A stretch of 64,000 bases of DNA from assembly GCF_023159225.1 (NCBI RefSeq), contig NC_063171.1, positions 3,515,501 to 3,579,500 of the forward strand, in the 5' to 3' direction. The notes below the pieces were generated by a model, which was not told the origin of the DNA, ran no database searches, and saw only the letters and a program-made list of their open reading frames with translations. Positions 54,723-64,000 of the stretch are shown here, in pieces. The translations under genes and the position numbers were made by a program. The first letter of the stretch is position 1; every line of letters begins with the position of its first letter. This DNA is from Perognathus longimembris pacificus (taxonomy: Eukaryota; Chordata; Mammalia; Rodentia; Heteromyidae).

Positions 54723-56400
54723 TCACACCACACCAACATCTCTAACTGTTCACAAATATACCAGCAATCTGAATCCAACACCATTGTAAAAGGTTCGCCC
54801 ACTATGTTTGAGTGAGATCCACCTGGCAACATAAGCTCCTTCAGCACACACAAGCCTATAAACAGGACCCTCAACATTCATAGAATGAAGGACAATTTAT
54901 ATTTCATGATCATCTCATTGGAAGAATAAAAAAACAAATGACAAAGTTTTACATTCCTTCATGATAAAAACTCAAAAGTAAACACAAAAGGATAAGGGAA
55001 CAAATGCATCGCTATTAAATAAAGGCCAGGGATGACTAGACCATTGGTAGCACTGTTTCTCAGTGAGAAGCTGACTTCTTTACCTCTAATATCAGGGACC
55101 AAGTAGACATATAATGATCAAAAATCAACTCAGCAACAACAAATGACAACTCTATAGATGTAACGCATGGTGGAGCACCTAATTTTATAAGCTAAACATT
55201 ACATAATCTCTGGCATGATCTTGGGGGATTTCAATGCCCCATTCTCAACAGTGGAAAAATGAGATAGGAAAACAAGAAGCATCAAAATTAAGCTATACTA
55301 TCGAGCAAATAATTACAGAAAAGGCATCAAACTACAGGATACAAATTATTCTCATTAGTACAAATGAGAAGACACAACACTAACAAATATATGAAAAGGT
55401 GCTTAAGATAATTAGTCGTATGGGAAATTCACAGGAAAACTATCATAAGGATCAGGTCCCAATCGTTTATGCCAGAGTCCTACCTCCTCGGAGGCTACAA
55501 TGCAAAAGAACATAATCTGGAAGCCAGCCTGAACAAAAAGCCAAAGAAACTTGTTATCCAAACTCTCTGATATCTAGGTATATATTTAAAGAAAATTAAA
55601 TGCACAAAGGAAATACCTTTACACTCATGTTGACTGAATCATTATTCATAGTTACTGAACGATGGAGTGACCTAGGTGAACATCAATGGATTAAAAAATG
55701 TTGTATAGTAATAAGACACTATGGGGACATGAACTAAATCACTCCATTTGCAGCAAAGTGAATAGGACCAGAGTGAAATTTCCCAAGTTCTGCATATTCC
55801 CTCTTATATATGAAAGCTAAAAGTGTGAACCTGAAACCTTAGTGATACTAGATATTGGGAAGGGTAGTAGGCGAGTATGGAAATAGGTGGATGGGTATGT
55901 TAAATGTAAACCATATGCATGTATACAAATATCATACTAACCTCTCATTACTATGTGTTACATATTAATAAATTTAAAAAGAGAGCACCTTTCACCTTCC
56001 TGGTCAGTACATCACTGAAAGATTTTGTAAGAGCAAGTAGGCAAAAAAGAAAAGGAAATTCAAGTTAGAAAAGAATATAAAATAGTTGTTTTATGATGAC
56101 ATACTTACGTAGAAAATCATAAAAAAATTCACCAGAAAATTATTGGAATTAAAAAATATATGAGGTTGCAGAATATAAAATGAGCACATAAAACTCAACA
56201 AGCACTCATATATGCAAACAATTATTTAAAAGTCCACACTACCCAAAGCAATCTATTCATTCAATATGATCCCTATCACAGTTCCAGTGTCATTCTAGAA
56301 ATGATGACAAAAGTCCTAAAATTCAGAAAATGATGCAAAATTTCACATGGAACCACAAAAATCCCAAAACAGCCAAAGCAATAGTAATTTAAAGCATGTC
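54640..56400 (+). mobile_element. Several ancient L1 ORF2 fragments, rearranged
   Basis: Segments readable as L1 by eye: an RT-like piece 54640-54830 (split by a CA repeat at 54690-54718), an endonuclease-like piece about 55100-55330 ('gggggatttcaatgccccat'), a C-terminal/3'UTR-like piece 55570-55985, and RT-like 56100-56400 ('aaagcaatctattcattcaa', 'ttcacatggaaccacaaaaa'). Order and decay show more than one insertion, all much older than the other L1s here. Confidence 0.55.
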
Positions 56401-56591
56401 AGTTAAAATAGACACATTAATGAAAAAAACAAACAAACAAAAAAACAGAAAATAAAGCCCAGAAAGGAACCTGAACACTTGCAGAAGATTGTCAGCTAGG
56501 ATTTTTAGAGTAAATGTTACGGGGAAGTTGGATATCTTCATGTATGTAGGTTAAATTAGGCCCTTAAGTTATATTAACATATATTAATCTG

Positions 56592-57020
56592 AGCTGGAGA
56601 CTAGTGGCTCACTACTGTAATTCTAGCTACTCAGGAAGCTGAGATCTGAGGATAAAAGTTGGAAGCCAGCCCAGGCAGGAAAGTCTGAGACTCTATTTCC
56701 AATTAACCAGCAAAAAGGTTAGCTGGAGGTGTAGCTCAAGTGGAAAAGCCCCAGACAGGTGGCTTAAAACTGGGCAAGAGGGGCTGGGGATATGGCCTAG
56801 TGGCAACAGTGCCTGCCTCGGATACACGAGGCCCTAGGTTCGATTCCCCAGCACCACATATACAGAAAAAAAAACGGCCAGAAGCGGTGCTGTGGCTCAA
56901 GTGGCAGAGTGCTAGCCTTGAGCGGGAAGAAGCCAGGGACAGTGCTCAGGGCCTGAGTCTAAGGCCCAGGACTGGCAAAAAAAAAAAAAAAAAAAAAAAA
57001 ACTGGGCAAGAGCTCCAGGC
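56592..57020 (+). mobile_element. B1/7SL-like + Geo SINE split by a younger IDL-Geo
   Basis: Left part about 56592-56780 has 'gtaattctagctactcagga' and 'tagctcaagtggaaaag'. The remainder resumes at 56998-57020. Confidence 0.8.
56781..56997 (+). mobile_element. IDL-Geo SINE inserted in another SINE
   Basis: Consensus-like copy with A box (tggcctagtggc), B box (ggttcgattcc) and a long A tail. The exact 15-bp target-site duplication aaaactgggcaagag lies at 56766-56780 and 56998-57012. Confidence 0.95.
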
Positions 57021-57044
57021 TCCCACAGTTCAAGCCAAGGATGT

Positions 57045-57362
57045 CAAGCATTAACATATTTATTGGATATCTCCTTTCATGAATTGTGCAGATCATGTGT
57101 CTATTGTTACTCGGGTTGTTGCTTTTTTGAGAGTTCGGTTTTCTGAGATTCATGTATATTCTGGTTATTAATTTCTTGTCAAATGTACAGCTAATGAAGA
57201 TTTTCTCCCATTCGGTAGGCTGTGTCTGCAGCCTAGCGATTGCTTCCTACTGACTGCTTCCTTTTCTGTGCAGAAGCTTTTAGGTATGATGCAATCCCAT
57301 TTGTCTGCCTTTAGTCTTACTCGCTGTTCTATTGGAACTGTACTTAAGAAGTTATTCCCTTA
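57045..57362 (-). mobile_element. Old L1 ORF2 fragment, antisense
   Basis: 'ggttattaatttcttgtcaa', 'agattttctcccattcggta' and 'atgcaatcccatttgtctgc' are antisense L1 ORF2 C-terminal landmarks, as at 9990-10130. Confidence 0.75.
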
Positions 57363-58735
57363 AAAAAAGAAGAAAATTATCACATTTATAGAAGCAAATA
57401 GAATGGTGGTTATCAAGCCAATGGAATAGGGAGATGCTGATCAAAGAGCACAAATTACAGTTAGAAAAATGCAGATACATTAGATATGTTCTATAGGGTA
57501 ATTCAATCATTCCATAATCTAGTAAATAATCCCTCTTTACTCCAGAATTATATATGGTCATAACTTAATTTTTAAAATCTAGATTTCTTTAAAATTTAGA
57601 AAAATTACAAAACACTCTTCAGGAGCCAGGGTTTCTTAGGGTTTGTTAAAGTACTTTGGTTATATAAAATAATGGATTTCATTCTGACCAGAATATTTTC
57701 ATTTGTTTCTCTGGAGCCATGCCAATGGGTTTCAGCTACCTGTTTCAATTTCCAAGCCACAGTTGTATGGATGGACTCTGTCCTAGCCAGAGCAGTTCTA
57801 AAGAAAATTCAGTGTGTCTGGAGGTAAGAAATGCCCTTTCATTGCATCTTGAAACTCCCACAGGAGGACTATGGAGTCCCTAGAACATTAGGATTTGTGT
57901 AACTTCTTTACATTCCCATATTGTACCCCAGTACCACAGGAGTCCCAACTCTTTGGGGCTAAATGAAGTAGATTGACATTTATCCTCTGGCTTAATAACA
58001 CTATTGTTGAGAATTTTCTTAAAACTTTTGAGCTACAATTTTAAAAGATGGGGAACCATGAAGAATCATATCTAAAGAAAGAAGAGTGTGCACAAATACA
58101 TATGTAGGGCATTGATGGCATTTGTAATCAATGAAGCAGCCTTCTGATATAAAAAATTGTACAAGAATGATGTCATAAGGTGAATTATTCCAATAAGATT
58201 TCGGGAACAATGTATGTATGAGACCCATTTCAAAAAGCAATTTGTCATTCTCTGATCTAGCAAAACAAACTGTGTAAAAACAGAAAAAGTTGATATTAGT
58301 AGTTTTGAAAAAATCTACACAAGTGAGAAAGAAAGCAATATTACCAAGCGAGGAGCAAAATTAAGAAATATCTTTAAGATATCTCAATGACTTCTTTTGG
58401 AATTTTATTGCATTCATTTTTGTTTAATTCTTTTACATTAAATGGCTTCCTATAAATATTAAAAAATTAACATGTTGGTCAGTCCCATTAGTCTCTCCCA
58501 ATGGCCTCACCTCCCATGAGTGATGAATATTCACAAACACCCGCCAACAGTGCCCCGGTGACCAAAAACTTGTTCCTGGTCCCTTCTAAGAGAAAACCAA
58601 ATGCTACAGACAAAAGACTGAGTATAGTAGCAAATTTCCTTGATTTACAAATGATTGGTTAAATTATGCTATATACATTATAACTCTAAAATTGAGGATA
58701 TTTTAAAAAAAAACCTCATATTTCTATTTCTTAGA
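57363..58735. other. Intergenic DNA without a recognised gene
   Basis: AT-rich, apparently single-copy; short ORFs only, none with a domain. Confidence 0.5.
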
Positions 58736-58931
58736 ATTAATTTCTATAAATAATATTTTTTATTGTCAAACTGATATACAGAGCGGTTACAGTTTCATAC
58801 TTTAGGCATTGGATACATTTCTTGTACTGTTTGTTACCTCCTCCCTCATTCCCCCTCTCCCCCTTTCCCTTTCCCCTATGAGCTGTTCAGTAGATTTACA
58901 CTAAACAGTTTTACAAGTATTGCTTTTGTAA

Positions 58932-60500
58932 TCATTTTATTACTATAGCTTTATAATACAGCCTGAAGTTGGGTGTTGTAATTCCTCCAGCACTGTTCTT
59001 TCTGCTTAGGATTGTTTTTGCTATTCTAGGTCTTTTATTGTTCCATATGAATTTCTGGATTGCTTCCTCTATTTCCTTAAAAAATGGTGTTGGGATATTA
59101 ATGGGTATTGCATTGAATTTGTAGATAGCCTGTGGCAATATTGCCATTTTGATTATATTAATCCTCCCAATCCAGGAGCATGAGAGGTTTTTCCATTTCC
59201 TTAGTTCTGACTTAATTTCATTTTTCAAGCTTTTAAAGTTCTCATCAAAGAGGTCTTTCACTTCTTTGGTTAAGGTTATTCCTAGGTATTTTATGTTTTG
59301 GGGGGCTATTGCAAAAGGAGTTGCTTTCCTGATTTCAGCCTCGGTCTTCGGGTTGTTAGCATAGAGAAAGGCCATTGATTTTTGAAGGTTTATTTTATAT
59401 CCTGCAACTTTGCCAAAGTTTTGGATCAGCTCTAGTAGCTTGGGGGTAGAGTCTATGGGATTCTTTAGGTATAGGATCATGTCATCTGTGAAGAGAGAAA
59501 GTTTAACTTCATCTTTTCCTATTTGGATCCCCTTTATATTTTCTTCTTACCTAATTGCTCTGGCTAGGAATTCTAGTACTATGTTGTGCCTGATTTTAAA
59601 GGGAATTGCTTTAGTTTTTCACCATTTAGAATTATACTTGCTGTTGGTTTCTCATACACTGCCTTTATTATATTCAGAAGTATTCCCTGGAATCCCAGTT
59701 TTTCCAGGGCTTTTAGCATAAATGGGTGCTGGATTTTATCGAATGCTTTTTCCACATCCAGAGATAGAATCATGTGGTTCTTTACCTTGCTCCGGTTGAT
59801 GTGGTGAATTACATTAATTGACTTCTGTATATTGAACCAACTTTGCATCCCTGGGATGAATCCAGTTTGATCATGGTGTATGATTTTTTTTGATGACCTG
59901 TTGAAATCGATTAGCCAGAATTTTGTTGAGAATTTTTGCATCTATGTTCATCAGGGAAATCTGTCTATAGTTCTCTTTCCATGAGGAGTCCTTGCCTGCT
60001 TTTGGGATGAGGGCTATACTGGCTTCATAGAATGTCTGGTAATGAACTTTCTCTTTCAATTTCATTGAAGAGTTTGAGAAATATTGGTGTGAGTTCTGTT
60101 TTGATGGCCTTGTAGAATTCTGCTGTGAATCCATCTGGACCTGGGCTTTTCTTGGATGGGAGATCATTTATTGCCTTTTCTATTTCAATACTGGATATGG
60201 GTCTGTTTAGAATTTTTGTGTCTATGTTAATCAGGGAAATCGGTATATAGTCTTCTTTCTGAGATGCGTCCCTGCCTGGGTTTGGGATGAGGGTTATGCT
60301 GGCTTCATAGAATGTGTCTGGTAGTGAACGTTCTCTTTCAATTTCATTGAAGAGTTTGAGAAATATTGGAGTGAGTTCTGTTTTGAAGGCCTTGTAGAAT
60401 TCTGCAGTGAATCCGTCTGGACCTGGGCTTTTCTTGGATGGGAGATCACTTATTGCAGTTTCTATTTGAATGCTGGAAATGGGTCTGTTCAGAAGGTTTA
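58932..60500 (-). pseudogene. L1 ORF2 RT region, antisense, deleted C-terminus
   Basis: From 60167 downward on the minus strand the RT palm is readable: [16 protein letters not shown] (59820-59880), [13 protein letters not shown], and a catalytic box near 59480-59500. The last reads FTDD rather than FADD, a change beside the catalytic aspartates. The 182-codon frame 59480-58932 covers the thumb ([16 protein letters not shown] ...) and stops at the junction with the 3'UTR, so the C-terminal third is gone. Frameshifts at about 59580 and 59940 break the rest. Confidence 0.87.
59931..60490 (-). repeat. Tandem ~280-bp duplication within L1 ORF2
   Basis: 59931-60210 and 60211-60490 are two copies of the same RT segment: 'tctatgtt.atcagggaaat' at 59941 and 60221, and 'gatggccttgtagaattctg / gaaggccttgtagaattctg' at about 60102 and 60382. 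They differ by roughly 10% by eye. Confidence 0.88.
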
Positions 60501-60856
60501 AATCTTCATGGTTGAGTTTGGGATATCAATTTTTTCTAGGAAATCATCCACTTCTTCCAGGTTCTCGAATTTGTTGGCATAAAGGTTTGCAAAATAGTCC
60601 CTTATTGTGTTCTGAATTTTGGTTGTTTCTCTGGTGATGTTACCTGTTTCATCTCTGAACGTGTCTATCTGGGTTTGCTGCTTTCGTTTTTTGGTCAGGA
60701 TTGCTAGGGGTCTGTCTTTCTTGTTAATTTTTTCAAAGAACCAACCCTTTGTTATGTTGATTCTCTCGATTATTTTTTTGTCTCTAATTCATTTCATTCT
60801 GATTTAATTTTAATTATTTGTTTCCATCTATTGACTTAGGATTTGGCTTGTTGATC

Positions 60857-61834
60857 TCATTCGAGGTTATTAAGGTGTTTCCTTAAGTTATTGAGTTGCT
60901 GTTTCTCCAGTTTGTTGATGTAGGCACTGAGAGATATAAAATTTCCTCTGAGTACTGTCTTTGCTGTGTCCCAAAGGAGCTGGTACTTTGTGTACTCATT
61001 TTGGTTGATTTCCATAAACATTTGGATTTCTGTTCTAATTTCTTCAATGACCCACTGATGGGTCAGCAGTGTGTTGTTTAGTCTCCATAAATTGTAGGAT
61101 TTTCTACTGTGGCTGTTTGAGTTGAGCTCTAATTTTATTCCATTGTAGTATGAGAGAATGCAGGGAATGGTTTTGATAATTCTGAATTTGTACAGATTTC
61201 CTTTGTGGCCTAAGATGTGATCTATTTTGGGGAATGTTCCATGTGCTGCCGAAAAGAATGTGTATTCTGTTGTTGCTGGGTGGAATATTCTGTAGATGTT
61301 GGTTAAGTCTAGTTGGGCTATGCAGTTGTTTAGTTCTGTGTTTTCTGTATTCAGTTTTTGGCATGTTGATATGTCCAGAGGTGATTGTGAAGTGTTGAAG
61401 TCCCCAACTATCAATGTGTTTGGGTCTATTAGTGTTTTTAGAGTCCGTAGTGTGTGTTTGATGAAGTTCAGTGCTCCTTTATTTGGTGTGTAGATATTTA
61501 GGATAGTTATATCCTCCTGAAGGAGAGATCCCTTTATTAGAATGTAGTAACTTTCTTTTTCTCTTCTTACCGTTTTTCATTTGAAGTCAATTTTATCTGA
61601 TACTAGGATTGCAATTCTAGCCTGCTTATGGGGGCCATTTGCTTGATAGATTTGATTCCAGCCTTTCACTTTTAGAAGATGCTTACTTTTGCTGAACAGA
61701 TGTGTCTCTTGGAGGCAGCAGAAATATGGTTCTTGATTTTTGATCCAACTTATGAACCTATGTCGTTTGATTGGAGAATTAATTCCATTAATGTTGAGAG
61801 TTAGGATTGAGAGATGATCGTTTGTTCCTTTCAT
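60857..61834 (-). pseudogene. L1 ORF2 endonuclease domain, antisense
   Basis: APE-like endonuclease that nicks target DNA. The N-terminal part (61834-61577) shows LTLNINGINSPIKR and CCLQETHLF with the catalytic glutamate. The middle and C-terminal part (61414-60857) shows IVGDFNTSQSPLD and the DHILGHK motif with its catalytic histidine-type end. They are separated by a frame break at about 61490-61577. Key residues are present, but the frame is not continuous. Confidence 0.85.
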
Positions 61835-61899
61835 TATATCTACCTTGTTAAAATCTGTGTCTTCCCATTTCTTGATCTAATATTCTGGTTTTCTATTTA

Positions 61900-63024
61900 G
61901 GGTTCACTTCTCTGTCTGTATTGGGATCTTGATTATTTTCCCTGTATAATACATCTTTGAGTGTTTTCTGTAAAGCTGGTTTGGTGGAGATATATTGTTT
62001 CAGTGTTTCCTTACTGTGGAAGACTTTTATTTGACCTTTGGCTATGAATGAGAGTTTATCTAGTTACAGTATTCTTGGTTGGTAGTTATTTTTATTTAGT
62101 GTTTGGTATACCTCATTCCAGGCTCTCCTTGCTTTCATGGTCTCTGCTGAGAAGTCCGGGGTAATCCTGATTGCTTTCCTTTGTATGTGATTGTTTTCTT
62201 CTCCTTAACAGCTTTAAGGATTCTTTCCTTGGACTCTATTGATCCTGTTTTGATCACAGTGTGTTGGTGGGATGTTCTATTCTGGTCTGGTTGGTTTGGG
62301 GTTCTAAATGCTTCTTGTATCTGTATAGGCCTATCCTTCTGGATATTTGAAAGTTCTCAGCTAATATTCTGTTAAATAGGTTGCCTATTCCATTAACATC
62401 TTTCTCCAGGTTTTCCTCAATACCTATTATCCTTAAATTGGGCTTCCTGATGGGGGCTTGGAGCTCCTGGATTGATCTGTTTTGCCAATTGGATTGGTTT
62501 TGTATTGATTTTTTATCTTTTTCCATAGATTCTAGGGAATCTTTAGCTCCTGAGATTCAATCCTCTGCTTCAGTTAGTCAGGACTGTAGGCTAGCTACTT
62601 GATTTCTAATCTCTTTTCCTTCTGACTGGACTTTCCTAATGATTTCCATGTCCTTGCTATACTTATCTCATAGGTCCTGCAGGGACTTCTTTACTTCATT
62701 AATTTCATTAATTTGGTTTTGAGTGCTGTCTCTCAAATCTTTTAGCTGGGTAACTATCTTTTCATTTGACTCTTGAAGTTCAATTATCTTTTTATTTGTG
62801 GAGGCCATGAAATTCTCCATTAATTTTTGCTTTGCCACCTCATGCTCTAGAATAGTTGACTGAAGAGATTCATACTTTTCATTTATCATTTTTATCAGTA
62901 GACTTTGTAGAGCATTTTGAGGGTTCCCTTCTATGTCATTGATTGACTGCTCTGCTTCCTGCTTGTTTTGAGTGGGAGATGAGACTCCATTGTTTGCCAT
63001 CTTTCTTGTGTTTCTTCTGCCCAT
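61900..63024 (-). pseudogene. L1 ORF1, antisense, frameshifted
   Basis: Starts at 63024 (MGRRNTRKM...). The first frame (to 62668) encodes the N-terminus and a heptad-rich coiled coil. The RRM-like domain is in another frame at 62526-62254 (KPNLRIIGIEENLEKD motif), and the C-terminal domain continues to about 61900 in degraded form. Its N-terminus is clearly different from the ORF1 at 12801, so two L1 subfamilies are represented. Confidence 0.83.
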
Positions 63025-64000
63025 TTGGATTGGGAATGCCAACCTACAAGTACTTGTGAGCACCGTTTAAGACCCAAAGCAGACCTTACCAATCACTGTT
63101 GTGTAAATCTTAGAAGTTCACAATTATATACAGATACCTTGTATACCTGTGTATAAAATTAGATTTGATGTTCCTAAAGAATACAATTTTGATATAACAA
63201 CCAATCCTGCGCCCTTTATTCAGTAGTTACTTATTTACGGTTACAACTCTATGAGCAATTTTTGTTCTTAATTTAAGTTCTTTTTGGATTGGCTGGCTTT
63301 GTCTTTGAACCCCTTTGATTCACTGATTGAGGAGGGATACCCTCTATCCAATAACCAGGGGTCAATGGAATCTGGAGGTCCTGGAACTAAGTCAGGAGGG
63401 TAAGTTAGAGGTAGTAAGGAAAATAGAGTGAAATGTATGGGTGTGTGTGTGTGATGATTTGGTTTAGTTTCAGTGACGTGGAAATGTGGCAAAGAGTAGA
63501 ATCAGTAGAAAGAACAAGGTTAAAATGATAGACAATGGAGTATTAGCAGAAAAGAGTGGAGGTGTTATTCACAGGAAAGTAAATTTTTAAAGAAAGAGAA
63601 TGTAAAGAGAAAGATAAAGAAAAAAATAGTGGAAGACAAATGCACCAAAAAGAGAAAAGTTATTAAAAAATAAAAAACTAAAAAACCAGAAAAATGAACA
63701 ACCAAAAAAAAAAGCTACTTGATAATACAAACAGGTAAAAATGTAAAAGAAAAAACCAATGACGTTTCAGAAATGAATTTTAAAAAAACGCTTAAAAATG
63801 TTTTGGAAAAAAATGCAGTCTTCCTTGTTTGGGTGGGCTTTCTACAGTCTTTGGTTTCCCTTGTGATGGTGTGCAGTCTATTTTGCTGCTTGGCTGGTTT
63901 GACTTGCTTTCAGTTTGCAGGGGGTGGATCTGCTCTGACCCTCCTCCCCTGTTAGTGAAATCCTGGGGCTCTGTGGTTCACACAGCTTGCAGGTAGGCCT
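63025..64000 (-). promoter_or_regulatory. Presumed L1 5'UTR and flanking sequence, antisense
   Basis: Lies directly upstream of L1 ORF1 on the minus strand. It is AT-rich until about 63830, with a (GT)n patch near 63440. The last 150 bp are richer in G/C (gcttgcaggtaggcct at the end). Position suggests 5'UTR; I cannot see where the element ends. Confidence 0.4.

Larger units (their letters stand above)
58742..64000 (-). mobile_element. Antisense L1 with ORF1, ORF2 and 5'UTR, running off the window
   Basis: Antisense L1 in order: 3'UTR (58742-58931), then an abrupt jump to the middle of ORF2 (58932), RT and endonuclease domains to 61834, inter-ORF and ORF1 region to 63024, and presumed 5'UTR to the window end. 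About 1.5 kb of ORF2 C-terminus and part of the 3'UTR are missing at the 58931/58932 junction, and about 280 bp of RT is duplicated in tandem. Confidence 0.88.

Overview
This is mammalian, most likely rodent, nuclear DNA: AT-rich, gene-poor and packed with transposons. The strongest taxonomic clue is a very abundant dimeric SINE. Its left half is an ID-like, tRNA-derived monomer with readable A and B boxes. Its right half is a second unit ending in a short A tail. This matches what I recall as IDL-Geo, a SINE reported only from Geomyoidea (pocket mice, kangaroo rats, pocket gophers). A sister SINE with a 7SL/B1-like left half and the same right half is equally common. A geomyoid rodent is therefore my best guess; the species cannot be named from the sequence alone.

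Cellular genes: I find two intact olfactory receptor (OR) genes, one on the minus strand at 18979-19926 (OR2T-like) and one on the plus strand at 37089-38108 (OR family 2, with a long C-terminal tail). A badly decayed, truncated OR pseudogene lies on the minus strand at about 29235-29860. The window is thus a piece of an OR cluster. About 4-6 kb of intergenic DNA is present twice in the same orientation (about 4150-8290 and 22060-27960), an old, diverged duplication of the kind that builds OR clusters.

Repeats region by region: 0-11 kb holds a twin-primed L1, many SINEs, block A of the duplication and an old antisense L1 carrying a SINE that itself carries a solo LTR. 11.2-16.7 kb is a nearly complete L1 with its 5'UTR, a broken ORF1 and an ORF2 lacking the catalytic core. 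17-38 kb contains both ORs, the OR pseudogene, block B and several 3' L1 fragments. 41.5-52.2 kb is a three-layer nest: an L1, with a class II (betaretrovirus-like) provirus inserted in its 3'UTR (44505-52176), and an IDL-Geo SINE inserted in the provirus pol gene. The provirus has two LTRs of about 400 bp, a tRNA-Lys-type primer site, gag, dUTPase/protease, pol and env, all inactivated by frameshifts, stops and deletions. 52-58.7 kb is older DNA with B1, B1-ID and ancient L1 pieces. 58.7 kb to the end is an antisense L1 running off the window.

I see no rRNA, no functional tRNA gene, no CRISPR array and no bacterial-type operon. The repeat layering gives relative ages: L1 before provirus before SINE at 48 kb; old L1 before SINE before LTR at 9 kb; B1-Geo before IDL-Geo at 56.8 kb.
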